Position numbers and translations under genes: made by a program. The notes beneath the pieces were generated by a model that was not told the origin of the DNA, searched no databases, and saw only the letters and a program-made list of their open reading frames with translations. From NCBI RefSeq assembly GCF_017676345.1, contig NZ_JAFFZM010000020.1:79401-143400 (forward strand): a DNA stretch of 64,000 bases. The letters are read 5' to 3'. This DNA comes from Streptomyces smyrnaeus. GTDB lineage: Bacteria; Actinomycetota; Actinomycetes; Streptomycetales; Streptomycetaceae. Positions within the stretch are counted from its first letter, which is position 1. Each line of letters starts with the position of its first letter. Of this stretch, positions 24,418 through 31,844 are shown one piece after another.

Positions 24418-25197
24418 TCACTCCGGCGGGAACTCGTACTGCAGTTCGTAGAGATGGCCGGCTTTGGCCATGACGGTCGCCTCGATGGGACGCTCATGAT
24501 CGCTGTACACGACGCGCAGCGTGCGCAGTACGGGCAGATCACTGGGAAGCCGGAGAGCCCGGTACTGCTCCTGCGTGGGGACTCGCGCGGAGACCCGGTC
24601 CACGCTCAGCCGGGCCGGAAATCCGAGCTCGGCGAGGACGGTGGGTGTGCCGCCCTTGATCTTGCGGCGCTCCATCAGCGCCGTCCCGCGGGCGATCTCC
24701 AGCGGGTAGTAGGACTTGACCAGTTCGACCGGCTCGTCGTCGATGGTGAGCACTTGGCGGCGGAGCAGGGCAGTACCTTCCTCGGGGAGTTCGAGGGCCG
24801 CGACCACATCCGCCGACGGAACGACTTCGGCCACTTCCAGCAACTTGCTGCGCGCTCGCTTGCCGAGCTTCGCCGCCTCGGTGAGCCAGCGGTAGGGCTC
24901 TCCGGTCCCCGTCGGCGCCGAGTATGCGGCCGGCCGTATGGTGCGTTGCCGATGTTCGCGTACGGTGACGGCAGCTCCTGGCCGCCCGACGACCAGACGC
25001 TCGTCCTTGAGGAGCTGCAGCGCCTTCTGCACGGTCGCGTTCGAGGCTGTGAACCTGGATTTGAGCTGCGCTGTGGACGGCAGCGCGGAGCCCGGGGCCA
25101 AGTCCCCGCTCATGATTTCGTCACGCAGGTCTGCGGCAATCCGCTCATGCAGCGAACGACGGTCGTTTGCGTCCGAGTCGACTTTGGGCACGATCAT
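24418..25197 (-). CDS. GntR-family (HutC/UTRA) transcriptional regulator
   Basis: 259 residues. The N-terminal winged helix (residues ~14-82) includes LHERIAADLRDEIMSGDLAPGSALPSTAQL and ATVQKALQLLKDERLVV. A UTRA ligand-binding domain follows (~115-255) with LLRRQVLTIDDEPVELVKSYYPLEIARGT. The start ATG at 25197 overlaps the stop of the UTRA-only gene (ATGA). It is convergent with the AftB-like gene, 25 bp away. It likely represses its own operon or the divergent genes at 25837 onward. GntR proteins of this type occur widely in streptomycete accessory elements, but no integration genes are seen here. Confidence 0.9.
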   Translation of the reverse strand: MIVPKVDSDANDRRSLHERIAADLRDEIMSGDLAPGSALPSTAQLKSRFTASNATVQKALQLLKDERLVVGRPGAAVTVREHRQRTIRPAAYSAPTGTGEPYRWLTEAAKLGKRARSKLLEVAEVVPSADVVAALELPEEGTALLRRQVLTIDDEPVELVKSYYPLEIARGTALMERRKIKGGTPTVLAELGFPARLSVDRVSARVPTQEQYRALRLPSDLPVLRTLRVVYSDHERPIEATVMAKAGHLYELQYEFPPE

Positions 25198-25736
25198 CCG
25201 ATCCTGAGCTCGTAGCGCAGCCGCTGACGCTGTGACGGCATCGCCATCACGTCGACCTGGATCGGCCGATCCTCCTCGTCCAGCGTCAGCCTTGTCAGCT
25301 GCAGGATCGGCTCACCGGTTCCGATCTGCAGCGGTTCCCGTTCTTCCGGACTCGGCATCCGAGCAACCACGTCCTCGCGGACTCGAACACCTTGGTGCCC
25401 GAGATCGGCGAGCAGAGCGACCGCCCCACCGGGGATCTTCGCCGTCTCCGCCAGCCGGGTCCCCCGGGCGATATCAGCGGGATAATAGGTATCGGTCAAC
25501 TCGCACGGCTCGTCATCGAGATACATGATCCTCCGCCGCACGACGACCTCTTGCCCTTCAGGCACACCGAACAGCTCCGCCACGTCGGCCGGCGCCACCA
25601 CCACTCCGGCGTGGACGATGCGCTGACTGCCCCGACGCCCTTGGGCCGCGGTTTCGGTGGCCCACGCGTCGCGTGCCCCCTCCTTGCCCCGCGCCAGGTA
25701 CGAGGCCGAGGCACTGACCCAAACGCTGTCGCTCAC
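25194..25736 (-). CDS. UTRA-domain-only protein
   Basis: 180 residues from a GTG at 25736 with GGAGG five bases upstream. Nearly the whole protein is a UTRA effector domain (EGQEVVVRRRIMYLDDEPCELTDTYYPADIARGT... MPSQRQRLRYEL); no winged helix precedes it. The N-terminus SVWVSASASYLARGKEGARDAW replaces the DNA-binding domain. It resembles the UTRA half of the downstream regulator and is translationally coupled to it. It may heterodimerise with that regulator or sense the ligand alone. Because the start is well supported, truncation by frameshift is less likely than a genuine domain-only protein. Confidence 0.85.
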   Translation of the reverse strand: MSDSVWVSASASYLARGKEGARDAWATETAAQGRRGSQRIVHAGVVVAPADVAELFGVPEGQEVVVRRRIMYLDDEPCELTDTYYPADIARGTRLAETAKIPGGAVALLADLGHQGVRVREDVVARMPSPEEREPLQIGTGEPILQLTRLTLDEEDRPIQVDVMAMPSQRQRLRYELRIG

Positions 25737-25836
25737 GGCATCCTCCGCACAGCCGACGTCTCCGAACCTTGCTGCTTTACACAGTAAGCCACTCGGTCAC
25801 CTCGCCGCATTTCGCGAATAGCAGTAGTGTCGCCGA

Positions 25837-26124
25837 ATGTGGGCCTTGGAAAGGACGGTGGGCAATGCACTGCTTCATGGGGTGCCGCTAGGAAGGGAGT
25901 TCTGCGTACGGCTCGACATGGATGGCTCATTGGTTCGGTTGGAGGTCCGGGACAGTGGCGAAGGGCGCCCTGAGGTCCGAACTTCCGGTGCCGACGAGGA
26001 GACCGGTCGCGGGCTGCTCCTGGTGGAGGCACTGGCAGATGACTGCGGCGTGACCGAACACGTCGTCGGCAAGTCTGTATGGCTGCATTTCAAGCTCAAG
26101 CCCGAACTGGAAGGAGCCGGGTGA
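25837..26124 (+). CDS. Short HATPase_c ATP-binding protein (probably N-truncated)
   Basis: 95 residues with the C-terminal half of a GHKL ATPase fold: TVGNALLHGV (N box), LEVRDSGEGRP (G1) and GRGLLLVEALADDCGV (G2). Typical streptomycete anti-sigma-like ATP-binding proteins are ~130-150 residues. Here an in-frame TAG at 25825-25827 blocks extension, and no Shine-Dalgarno is evident before the ATG. The first ~45 residues of the family are therefore missing. It directly abuts the adenosylhomocysteinase-like gene (stop 26124, start 26125). It could be a functional short form or a remnant of an insertion event. Confidence 0.65.
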   Translation: MWALERTVGNALLHGVPLGREFCVRLDMDGSLVRLEVRDSGEGRPEVRTSGADEETGRGLLLVEALADDCGVTEHVVGKSVWLHFKLKPELEGAG

Positions 26125-27375
26125 ATGGAAACCTTCGAACGCGCCCGCCTGGACGCCTACTTCGGTCGGATCGCTGCGCGCTTCAAACCCGCTGAGCGCC
26201 CGGCAGCGTTCCTGATCACACATCTGCTCCCGGAGCGCCCTGCGTTCGTACGCAGCGTGGCGAGCGTGACGGATCTGCGAGCTGTGTTGCCCAAGCCGAA
26301 GTCCGTACGGGCCGAGGCGCGGCACCAGGTCGAGGCGGAGGGACACTCATGCGACACGCTCTCGCGTGAGCTGTTCTCGGACACCGACCGCGCCGTGCGG
26401 TATATCGAGGCGCGCGCCGCAGGTCGCCCCGTCGTGCTGTTCGATGTCGGCGGTTACTTCACCTCGGCCCTCGCCGGGCTGTGTGACCACTTCTCCGGTC
26501 GCATCCTGGGCGTGGTCGAGGACACCGAGAACGGACACAAGCGGTACGCAGAACTCGACAAGCTGCCGTGCCCGGTCGTATCAGTGGCGCGCTCGCCCCT
26601 CAAGGACCCGGAAGACTTCCTCGTCGGGCAGTCGGTCGTCTTCTCCACCGAGGCCCTGCTGCGCAGCCGCGCCGACATCCTGCACGGTCGCCCGGCCTTG
26701 GTGATCGGCTTCGGCAAGTTGGGCAGCTCGATCGCCCGCCTCCTGCACGCCAAGGGCATTCGGGTAACCGTCTACGACATCGACCCCGTGCGCCGTACTC
26801 AGGCTCTGTCGCAGGGCTTCGCCGTGGCCCGCGACCGCGCAAGCGGCCTGGAGGACGCTGGGCTCGTACTGTGCGCGACCGGGTCGCTGTCACTGCGCGG
26901 CGAGGACTTCCCGCGGCTACGCAACGGCACCTATGTGGCGACCGTGACAAGCAGCGAGGACGAGCTCGAACTCGACGGGTTACCGGAGGTCTACGAGCGC
27001 ACCCGGACCGGCGAGCACGTCACCCGATACATGACGACCGGCCACTATTTTTACCTGCTCAACGGCGGCAACGCGGTCAACTTCCTGCATGGAGCCAGCG
27101 TGGGGCCGTTCATCTTCCTCGTGCAGGCGGAGATCCTGGCTGCTTGCGCCGTGCTCGCCCGCGGCGAGCTGCCCCCTGGCATGCACGAGATCAGCCCTGC
27201 CGACCGCGCCGCCATCGCGCCCGAGCATCAGCACGCCGACTTCCGATTCCTCTTCCGCACCTCGGCCGGTGTCGGCGAGCTCCAGACCGAGGAGGTCACC
27301 GCAGCAGCCTGGCGCGACGCCGAGACCATCGCGGACGAGACGCTGCGTACCCGGGTCAGGCAGGCTCTGCGCTGA
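26125..27375 (+). CDS. Adenosylhomocysteinase-like NAD-binding protein
   Basis: 416 residues. The central Rossmann segment GRPALVIGFGKLGSSIARLLHAKGIRVTVYDIDPVR and the later NGGNAVNFLHGASVGPFIFLVQAEILAA resemble the NAD domain and closing segment of S-adenosylhomocysteine hydrolase. The N-terminal catalytic part is diverged and the protein is ~60-70 residues shorter than true SahH, so hydrolase activity is doubtful. GGAG lies upstream of the ATG, and the gene follows the HATPase fragment without a gap. This partnership appears in other streptomycete accessory regions to my recollection. Function unknown; a redox or methyl-cycle role is only a guess. Confidence 0.75.
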   Translation: METFERARLDAYFGRIAARFKPAERPAAFLITHLLPERPAFVRSVASVTDLRAVLPKPKSVRAEARHQVEAEGHSCDTLSRELFSDTDRAVRYIEARAAGRPVVLFDVGGYFTSALAGLCDHFSGRILGVVEDTENGHKRYAELDKLPCPVVSVARSPLKDPEDFLVGQSVVFSTEALLRSRADILHGRPALVIGFGKLGSSIARLLHAKGIRVTVYDIDPVRRTQALSQGFAVARDRASGLEDAGLVLCATGSLSLRGEDFPRLRNGTYVATVTSSEDELELDGLPEVYERTRTGEHVTRYMTTGHYFYLLNGGNAVNFLHGASVGPFIFLVQAEILAACAVLARGELPPGMHEISPADRAAIAPEHQHADFRFLFRTSAGVGELQTEEVTAAAWRDAETIADETLRTRVRQALR

Positions 27376-27530
27376 CCAGCCGCTTTGCCCGGCACTCCGT
27401 CCTTCGACCGCCGGCGGCCTCGTTCCCCGCGCGACTGCGGCCCACGCCCGCCCGCGCCGACCGGGCGGTGTGCACGGCGGGCGGCGCAGCGGGGGGGGAC
27501 CAGGGCAGGCGGTGACGGCGAAGGGGGCTG

Positions 27531-28442
27531 TCAGCGGCGGGCGCGGCGGAGGGCGCGGGTCATCACGGGGGGCAGCAGATCGACCGCGAGGCGGCGGGCG
27601 GCAGCCGCGCGGGGCGGAGGCTTCCGGACGGCGGCACTCGCGGGAGAGGCGTGGCGCGAGACGGGCAGGGTGGGCGGGTCGGCCTTGCGCGCCCCCACCA
27701 GCAGCAGCCGTTGCCCGGCGACCTGCTGCCACTGCAACCAGCATTTGCCGCGTGCCCGCAGCTCCGAGTGGAGCGCGTCCTGCCAGGGGCGCGGGTCGCC
27801 CCAGGTGCCGTAGAACTTGTGGCTGGAGACGCACACCGGCCGCAGTCCGCTCTCCAGTACGGCCTGCCAGGTGGCGCAGGCGACACCTGGTGTGTGGTCG
27901 GAGCGGTAGTCGTCGAGGACGACGATCCCCTCGGGGCCGAGGGTGTCCCGCGCTGCGGCGATGTCCCCGTGCACATGTTCGTACAGATGTGAGGCGTCGA
28001 CGTGGACGAAGCGGCAGCTGCCGTCCGCCACCTCGCCGGGCACCGCTGTGGTCGGCGCCTGCAGGATCCGCGGCAGTTCGTCGTGGAACGACAGATAGTT
28101 GGCCTCGAAGGCGCGCCGGGTGAGTGTCGAGTAGGAGTGCCGCATCTCGCGCCCGTTGGCCTCGTCGGGTGCGGCGTCGGAGTCGAACAGGTCGCAGACG
28201 GTGAACCGTTCTTCCGGAGCGTCCAGGTAAGCGCCCATGAGCACGGCGCTCTTGCCCAGGTAGGCGCCCATCTCCAGCAGGTCGCCGCGGTGCCGGAGGT
28301 CCCGCTGCCGGGTCAGGAACCAGTCGAAGAGGACGAGGTCCGTCCGGTAGAACCAGCCGGGCACCTCGTCGAAGGTCCGGGGCTGGGGCAGACCCTGGGT
28401 CTCGGCCGGGGGAGCCTGACCGGACGTGGCTGTGGTCGTCAT
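27531..28442 (-). CDS. Class I SAM-dependent methyltransferase
   Basis: 303 residues; AGGAG lies upstream of the ATG at 28442. Motif I reads LLEMGAYLGKSAVLMGAYL, followed by FTVCDLFDSD (ribose-binding acid) and VHVDASHLYEHVHGDIAAARDTLGPEGIVVLDDY, a Methyltransf_24-type pattern also seen in sugar and macrolide O-methyltransferases. The C-terminal ~45 residues are basic. It lies beside two O-acyltransferases in the same direction, so methylation of a surface polysaccharide or its precursor is plausible. The 155-bp spacer to the left (27376-27530) contains a run of eight G and no obvious hairpin. Confidence 0.85.
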   Translation of the reverse strand: MTTTATSGQAPPAETQGLPQPRTFDEVPGWFYRTDLVLFDWFLTRQRDLRHRGDLLEMGAYLGKSAVLMGAYLDAPEERFTVCDLFDSDAAPDEANGREMRHSYSTLTRRAFEANYLSFHDELPRILQAPTTAVPGEVADGSCRFVHVDASHLYEHVHGDIAAARDTLGPEGIVVLDDYRSDHTPGVACATWQAVLESGLRPVCVSSHKFYGTWGDPRPWQDALHSELRARGKCWLQWQQVAGQRLLLVGARKADPPTLPVSRHASPASAAVRKPPPRAAAARRLAVDLLPPVMTRALRRARR

Positions 28443-28580
28443 GGGGAGGGGGTCTCCTTGGGACGGGTGCGTGCGTGGGGTCCACGGCCCTGTATAGGGC
28501 GCCGGGGCGATCCGGCGCACGCCCCGGCGCCCCCGATCGGCAGAGCTTCGGCGCACCGCCGTCCGGCAGCCATACGGAGT

Positions 28581-30257
28581 TCAGCCGCCGTTCCGGGCCC
28601 CACCCGGCCCGCCGGCCCCGGCCGCCCGGGCCGCCGCCGACCAGCCGCCGACCGCGGGCCGGCCGACCGCCGGAGGCCGGCCACCGGACGCGGACCGGCC
28701 GCCCGTCCCGTGCGGCGCCGCCGCCCTGGGCACCCGCTCCCCGGCTGCCGCCGTGTCGTCCGGTGCTTCCTCGTCCGCCCGGCCCGGGCGTCCGCGCAGC
28801 CAGCCGGGGAAGGGCGGTTCGACCAGCGGCCACAGCACCTTGCGCACCTGCGGCAGCCCGAGCAGCACGGCGAGCCCGCCCGCCAGCACCGTGGTGCCCA
28901 CCACGGCCAGCAGGCCCCCGGTGAGCACCGCCTCGTACCCGCCGGCCTTCTCGACGGCCTGGACGACGAGCCCGTGCAGCAGGAACGGGTACAGCGCACA
29001 GGCGCCCAGCACGGTGTATCCGGTGCGATGGGCGGGGACGAGCGCGAGGAAGGCGGCGACGAGCACCGCCCCGACGGCGAACAGCGCCAGCCGTACGCCC
29101 ACGTACAGCAGTGGCCGCAGGCCCAGCTCGTGGGCGCCCGCCTCCATCAGCAGCCACTCGCGGTCCACCCGGGGCGCCGCCCACCAGGCGCCGACCGCGG
29201 CGGCGGCCATCACGGGCAGCGCCCATCTGCGCGCGGCGCGGTGCCGCAGCGGGCGCAGCTGATCGCCGCGCAGCCGCAGCCCCAGGACGAACCACGGCCA
29301 GTACATCAGCAGCTGGGGCAGCGCGAGCTCCTCCCCCAGATCGGTGAAGCCGGCCGCGACGGACAGCGCCGCGGCGAAGGCCACCGGCCAGCGGACGGCA
29401 CGCCACAGGGGTGCGGTCAGCCGCCAGACGAACAGTGCCGCCAGGAACCAGCACACGAAGGCGGGCCGGGTGGGGGAGACGGTGAAGGGCCGGTCCCAGA
29501 AGAGGGTGTGCATCCCCGCGTAGGCCGCCTCGAAGACGAGATAGGGCACCAGTACATGGGTCAGCAGTCTGCGGACCTGGTCGGGCCGTCCGGTGAAGCT
29601 TCGCGACAGGTGGCCGCACAGCAGGACGAGCGCCGGCAGGTGGAAGGAGTACAGCAGCAGGGAGGCGGCCTCGACACCGCGCATCGCGTCGGCGACGGGG
29701 GCCCAGTTGTGCCCGAGGACGACGAGCACGACGAGCAGGAACCGCGCGTTGTCCAGGAACGGGTCGCGCATGCCCGCCCGGCCCACCGCCGAGGCTCCGT
29801 GCGGTCGGCGCAATCGCGTCCGTCCGCCCGGGAGCGCCCCCGCCGGGAGCTGCGCGCCAGTACGGGCGTCCCCGCGCGTGTCACGCGGGCCTTCCGCCGC
29901 CCACGCGTCCCCCGCCGCACCCCGGCGGGCCCGCGGGCGGCGCCGGGTGCCCGAGGAGGGCGGTGCGGAAGCGGGCGCGGGGAGCCCGGAGCCGGGCGGG
30001 GGCGTTCCCGCGGGTGCCGCGCCGGGGGCGTCGTCCGCCGTGCCCGCCCCGGCTTCGGGCCCCGCTTCGGTGAGGAACGGCGCAGGCTGCGCGAAGGGCC
30101 CCACGGTCGACACCGTCGGGGCCGACCGGGCCGCGGCGAAGTGCTCCGGCGGCGCCCCGCGCGGCGCCGCCGCGGTGGGCGAGGAGGGCCAGGTCGCGGC
30201 GCCGTGCGCCGCGCGACCTGGCGTCGCGAAAGGGTCGGTGAAAGGGTCCCAGGCCAT
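28581..30257 (-). CDS. Membrane O-acyltransferase (acyltransferase 3 family), paralogue 1
   Basis: About 558 residues. A 175-residue Pro/Ala/Gly-rich N-tail precedes the membrane domain, which opens FLDNARFLLVVLVVLGHNW with the family histidine and continues SFHLPALVLLCGHLSRSF, FVCWFLAALFVWRLTAPLWR and LPQLLMYWPWFVLGLRL, about ten helices. The C-tail is Pro/Ala-rich. Such enzymes move acetyl groups onto extracytoplasmic sugars. The ATG at 30257 overlaps the stop of paralogue 2 (TGATG); a GTG at 30260 is an alternative. Presumed to decorate the wall polymer made by neighbouring genes. Confidence 0.88.
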   Translation of the reverse strand: MAWDPFTDPFATPGRAAHGAATWPSSPTAAAPRGAPPEHFAAARSAPTVSTVGPFAQPAPFLTEAGPEAGAGTADDAPGAAPAGTPPPGSGLPAPASAPPSSGTRRRPRARRGAAGDAWAAEGPRDTRGDARTGAQLPAGALPGGRTRLRRPHGASAVGRAGMRDPFLDNARFLLVVLVVLGHNWAPVADAMRGVEAASLLLYSFHLPALVLLCGHLSRSFTGRPDQVRRLLTHVLVPYLVFEAAYAGMHTLFWDRPFTVSPTRPAFVCWFLAALFVWRLTAPLWRAVRWPVAFAAALSVAAGFTDLGEELALPQLLMYWPWFVLGLRLRGDQLRPLRHRAARRWALPVMAAAAVGAWWAAPRVDREWLLMEAGAHELGLRPLLYVGVRLALFAVGAVLVAAFLALVPAHRTGYTVLGACALYPFLLHGLVVQAVEKAGGYEAVLTGGLLAVVGTTVLAGGLAVLLGLPQVRKVLWPLVEPPFPGWLRGRPGRADEEAPDDTAAAGERVPRAAAPHGTGGRSASGGRPPAVGRPAVGGWSAAARAAGAGGPGGARNGG

Positions 30258-31657
30258 CACGCCGTCCTTGGCTCACTCGTTCCGGGCGAGCCCCGCCGGC
30301 GCCGCGGCCAGGTGAGGCCCGGCACCGGTGGCTCGATGAGGGGCCGCGCGAGCCGCCGTACGGGCGCGGTCGACAGCAGTACCGCGACGGCGGCTCCACA
30401 GGCCGTCAGCAGGGCGGCGCCGAGCGGGCCCAGCGGGCGCAGCGGCGCATCCCAGCCGTAGGCGTGTGCGGCAGTGGTCAGCAGTCCGTGCAGCAGGTAC
30501 GGGTAGAGCGTCACGGCCCCGAGCGCCGTCAGCCATCGGGCGCGCCGGGGCACCAGGGCGAGGAAGGCGCCGGTCATCAGCGCCGTCACCGCGAACAGGC
30601 CGATCCGTACCAGCAGATAGGTCGAGGTCCCCACGCCCAGCTCGGCCTGCCCGTGGCTCATCCACAGCCAGTGCACATCGGTGCCCGGCGCCAGCGCGTA
30701 CGCCGCGACGCCGCCCGCGACGAGCACCGGCGGCGCGCACCAGCGCAACAGCCCGCTCGTACGCAGCAGCGCGAAGTGGGCCGGCCGCAGGGTCAGTCCG
30801 AGCACGAACCACGGCAGGAACATCAGTACGCGGGGCAGGGCCAGATCGTGTCCCACGGTGGAGGTGCCCGCCGCGAGCGAGACGAGTGCGGCCACCGGCA
30901 GCGGCCAGGGGATCACCCGCCAGAGCGGCACGGTCAGCCGCCAGACGAAGAGCGCGGCCAGGAACCAGCACACGAACGTGGGTTCGGTCAGGGTGAGCCG
31001 GAACGGCTTCCCCCAGGCGGCGGCCTCCACCGCCGCGTAGAGGAGCTCGAAGACGAGGTAGGGCACCAGGACCCCGGCCAGCAGCTTGCGCAGCTGCGCG
31101 GGACGCCCGGTGAACCCGCGCGAGAAGTAGCCGCTCAGCAGGATGAAGGCGGGCATGTGGAACGAGGAGATCCACAGGTAGGCGGCCTTGACGGTCCGGG
31201 ACCCCTCGACGAGCCCCATCGGCCAGGTGTGGCCGACGACCACCAGCACGATCAACAGGAACTTCGCGTTGTCGAGAAACGGATCCCGCGCCGTGCGGTC
31301 GGCTCCTTCGGCCTCCCGCCCGGCCACGTCGGAGCCCACGGCGCCCGGCACACCGGGCGCCGCCACGGCCGTCTCGACGTCGCCCCCGGCCCCGGCTCCG
31401 GTCCAGGCCCCGGTCCCGGTCCCGGTCCCCGTTCCGCCGTCGGCGCGGAGGCCGGCGGCGTCCGCGGGCAGGTCGCGGTCGGTGTGCTGTTCGGCCTCCG
31501 CGGGGTGTCCGGCGGCGGGGGGCGCGGCCGTGCCGTCCGTGGGCGCGTCGGGGCCGCCCGGCGGCAGGTCGGAGCCCTCCGCGGGCACGCCCGTGCCCGC
31601 GGGCCGGCTGCTCCCGGTGCCGCCCGGTCCAGCTGGGTCGATGATCTTCGAGGCCAT
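30257..31657 (-). CDS. Membrane O-acyltransferase (acyltransferase 3 family), paralogue 2
   Basis: 466 residues, clearly paralogous to the downstream gene over the membrane domain: FLDNAKFLLIVLVVVGHTW, SFHMPAFILLSGYFSRGFTGRP, FVCWFLAALFVWRLTVPLWR, VLMFLPWFVLGLTLRP. The N-terminal ~120 residues are Gly/Thr/Ala-rich with GTGTGTGAWTGAGAGG low complexity. Its stop overlaps the start of paralogue 1 (TGATG), so the pair is coupled and expressed together. Likely acylates a lipid-linked or mature surface glycan outside the membrane. It starts opposite the long GT4 gene across a 187-bp promoter region. Confidence 0.88.
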   Translation of the reverse strand: MASKIIDPAGPGGTGSSRPAGTGVPAEGSDLPPGGPDAPTDGTAAPPAAGHPAEAEQHTDRDLPADAAGLRADGGTGTGTGTGAWTGAGAGGDVETAVAAPGVPGAVGSDVAGREAEGADRTARDPFLDNAKFLLIVLVVVGHTWPMGLVEGSRTVKAAYLWISSFHMPAFILLSGYFSRGFTGRPAQLRKLLAGVLVPYLVFELLYAAVEAAAWGKPFRLTLTEPTFVCWFLAALFVWRLTVPLWRVIPWPLPVAALVSLAAGTSTVGHDLALPRVLMFLPWFVLGLTLRPAHFALLRTSGLLRWCAPPVLVAGGVAAYALAPGTDVHWLWMSHGQAELGVGTSTYLLVRIGLFAVTALMTGAFLALVPRRARWLTALGAVTLYPYLLHGLLTTAAHAYGWDAPLRPLGPLGAALLTACGAAVAVLLSTAPVRRLARPLIEPPVPGLTWPRRRRGSPGTSEPRTA

Positions 31658-31844
31658 TGATCGGACAGTAAGCGCGGTTTGGCCTCATCTGTTCGCGGCA
31701 TGCCGCTGCGGGGGCCGAATGAGGGACATACGAGTGTTAAGAACGCATCCTCTCCCCTTTCACACCTCAAATAGTCGGTGGAAAACGGCTGATTTCGGGC
31801 AGCACAGTGCAGAAGCGAGCACCAGAGAGAAGGGGAGGCCGCAG
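31658..31844. promoter_or_regulatory. Divergent promoter region, acyltransferases / long GT4
   Basis: 187-bp gap with lower G/C than its surroundings (GAGTGTTAAGAACGCATCC, CACACCTCAAATAGTCGG). It must contain outward promoters for both flanking genes. GGGGAGG at 31833-31839 is the ribosome site of the plus-strand gene. No inverted repeat stands out. Confidence 0.5.

Noticed and set aside
24418..27375. Integrative element borders for the accessory insert
   Set aside because: No integrase, excisionase, tRNA or flanking direct repeats were found by eye, so a mobile element is not called.
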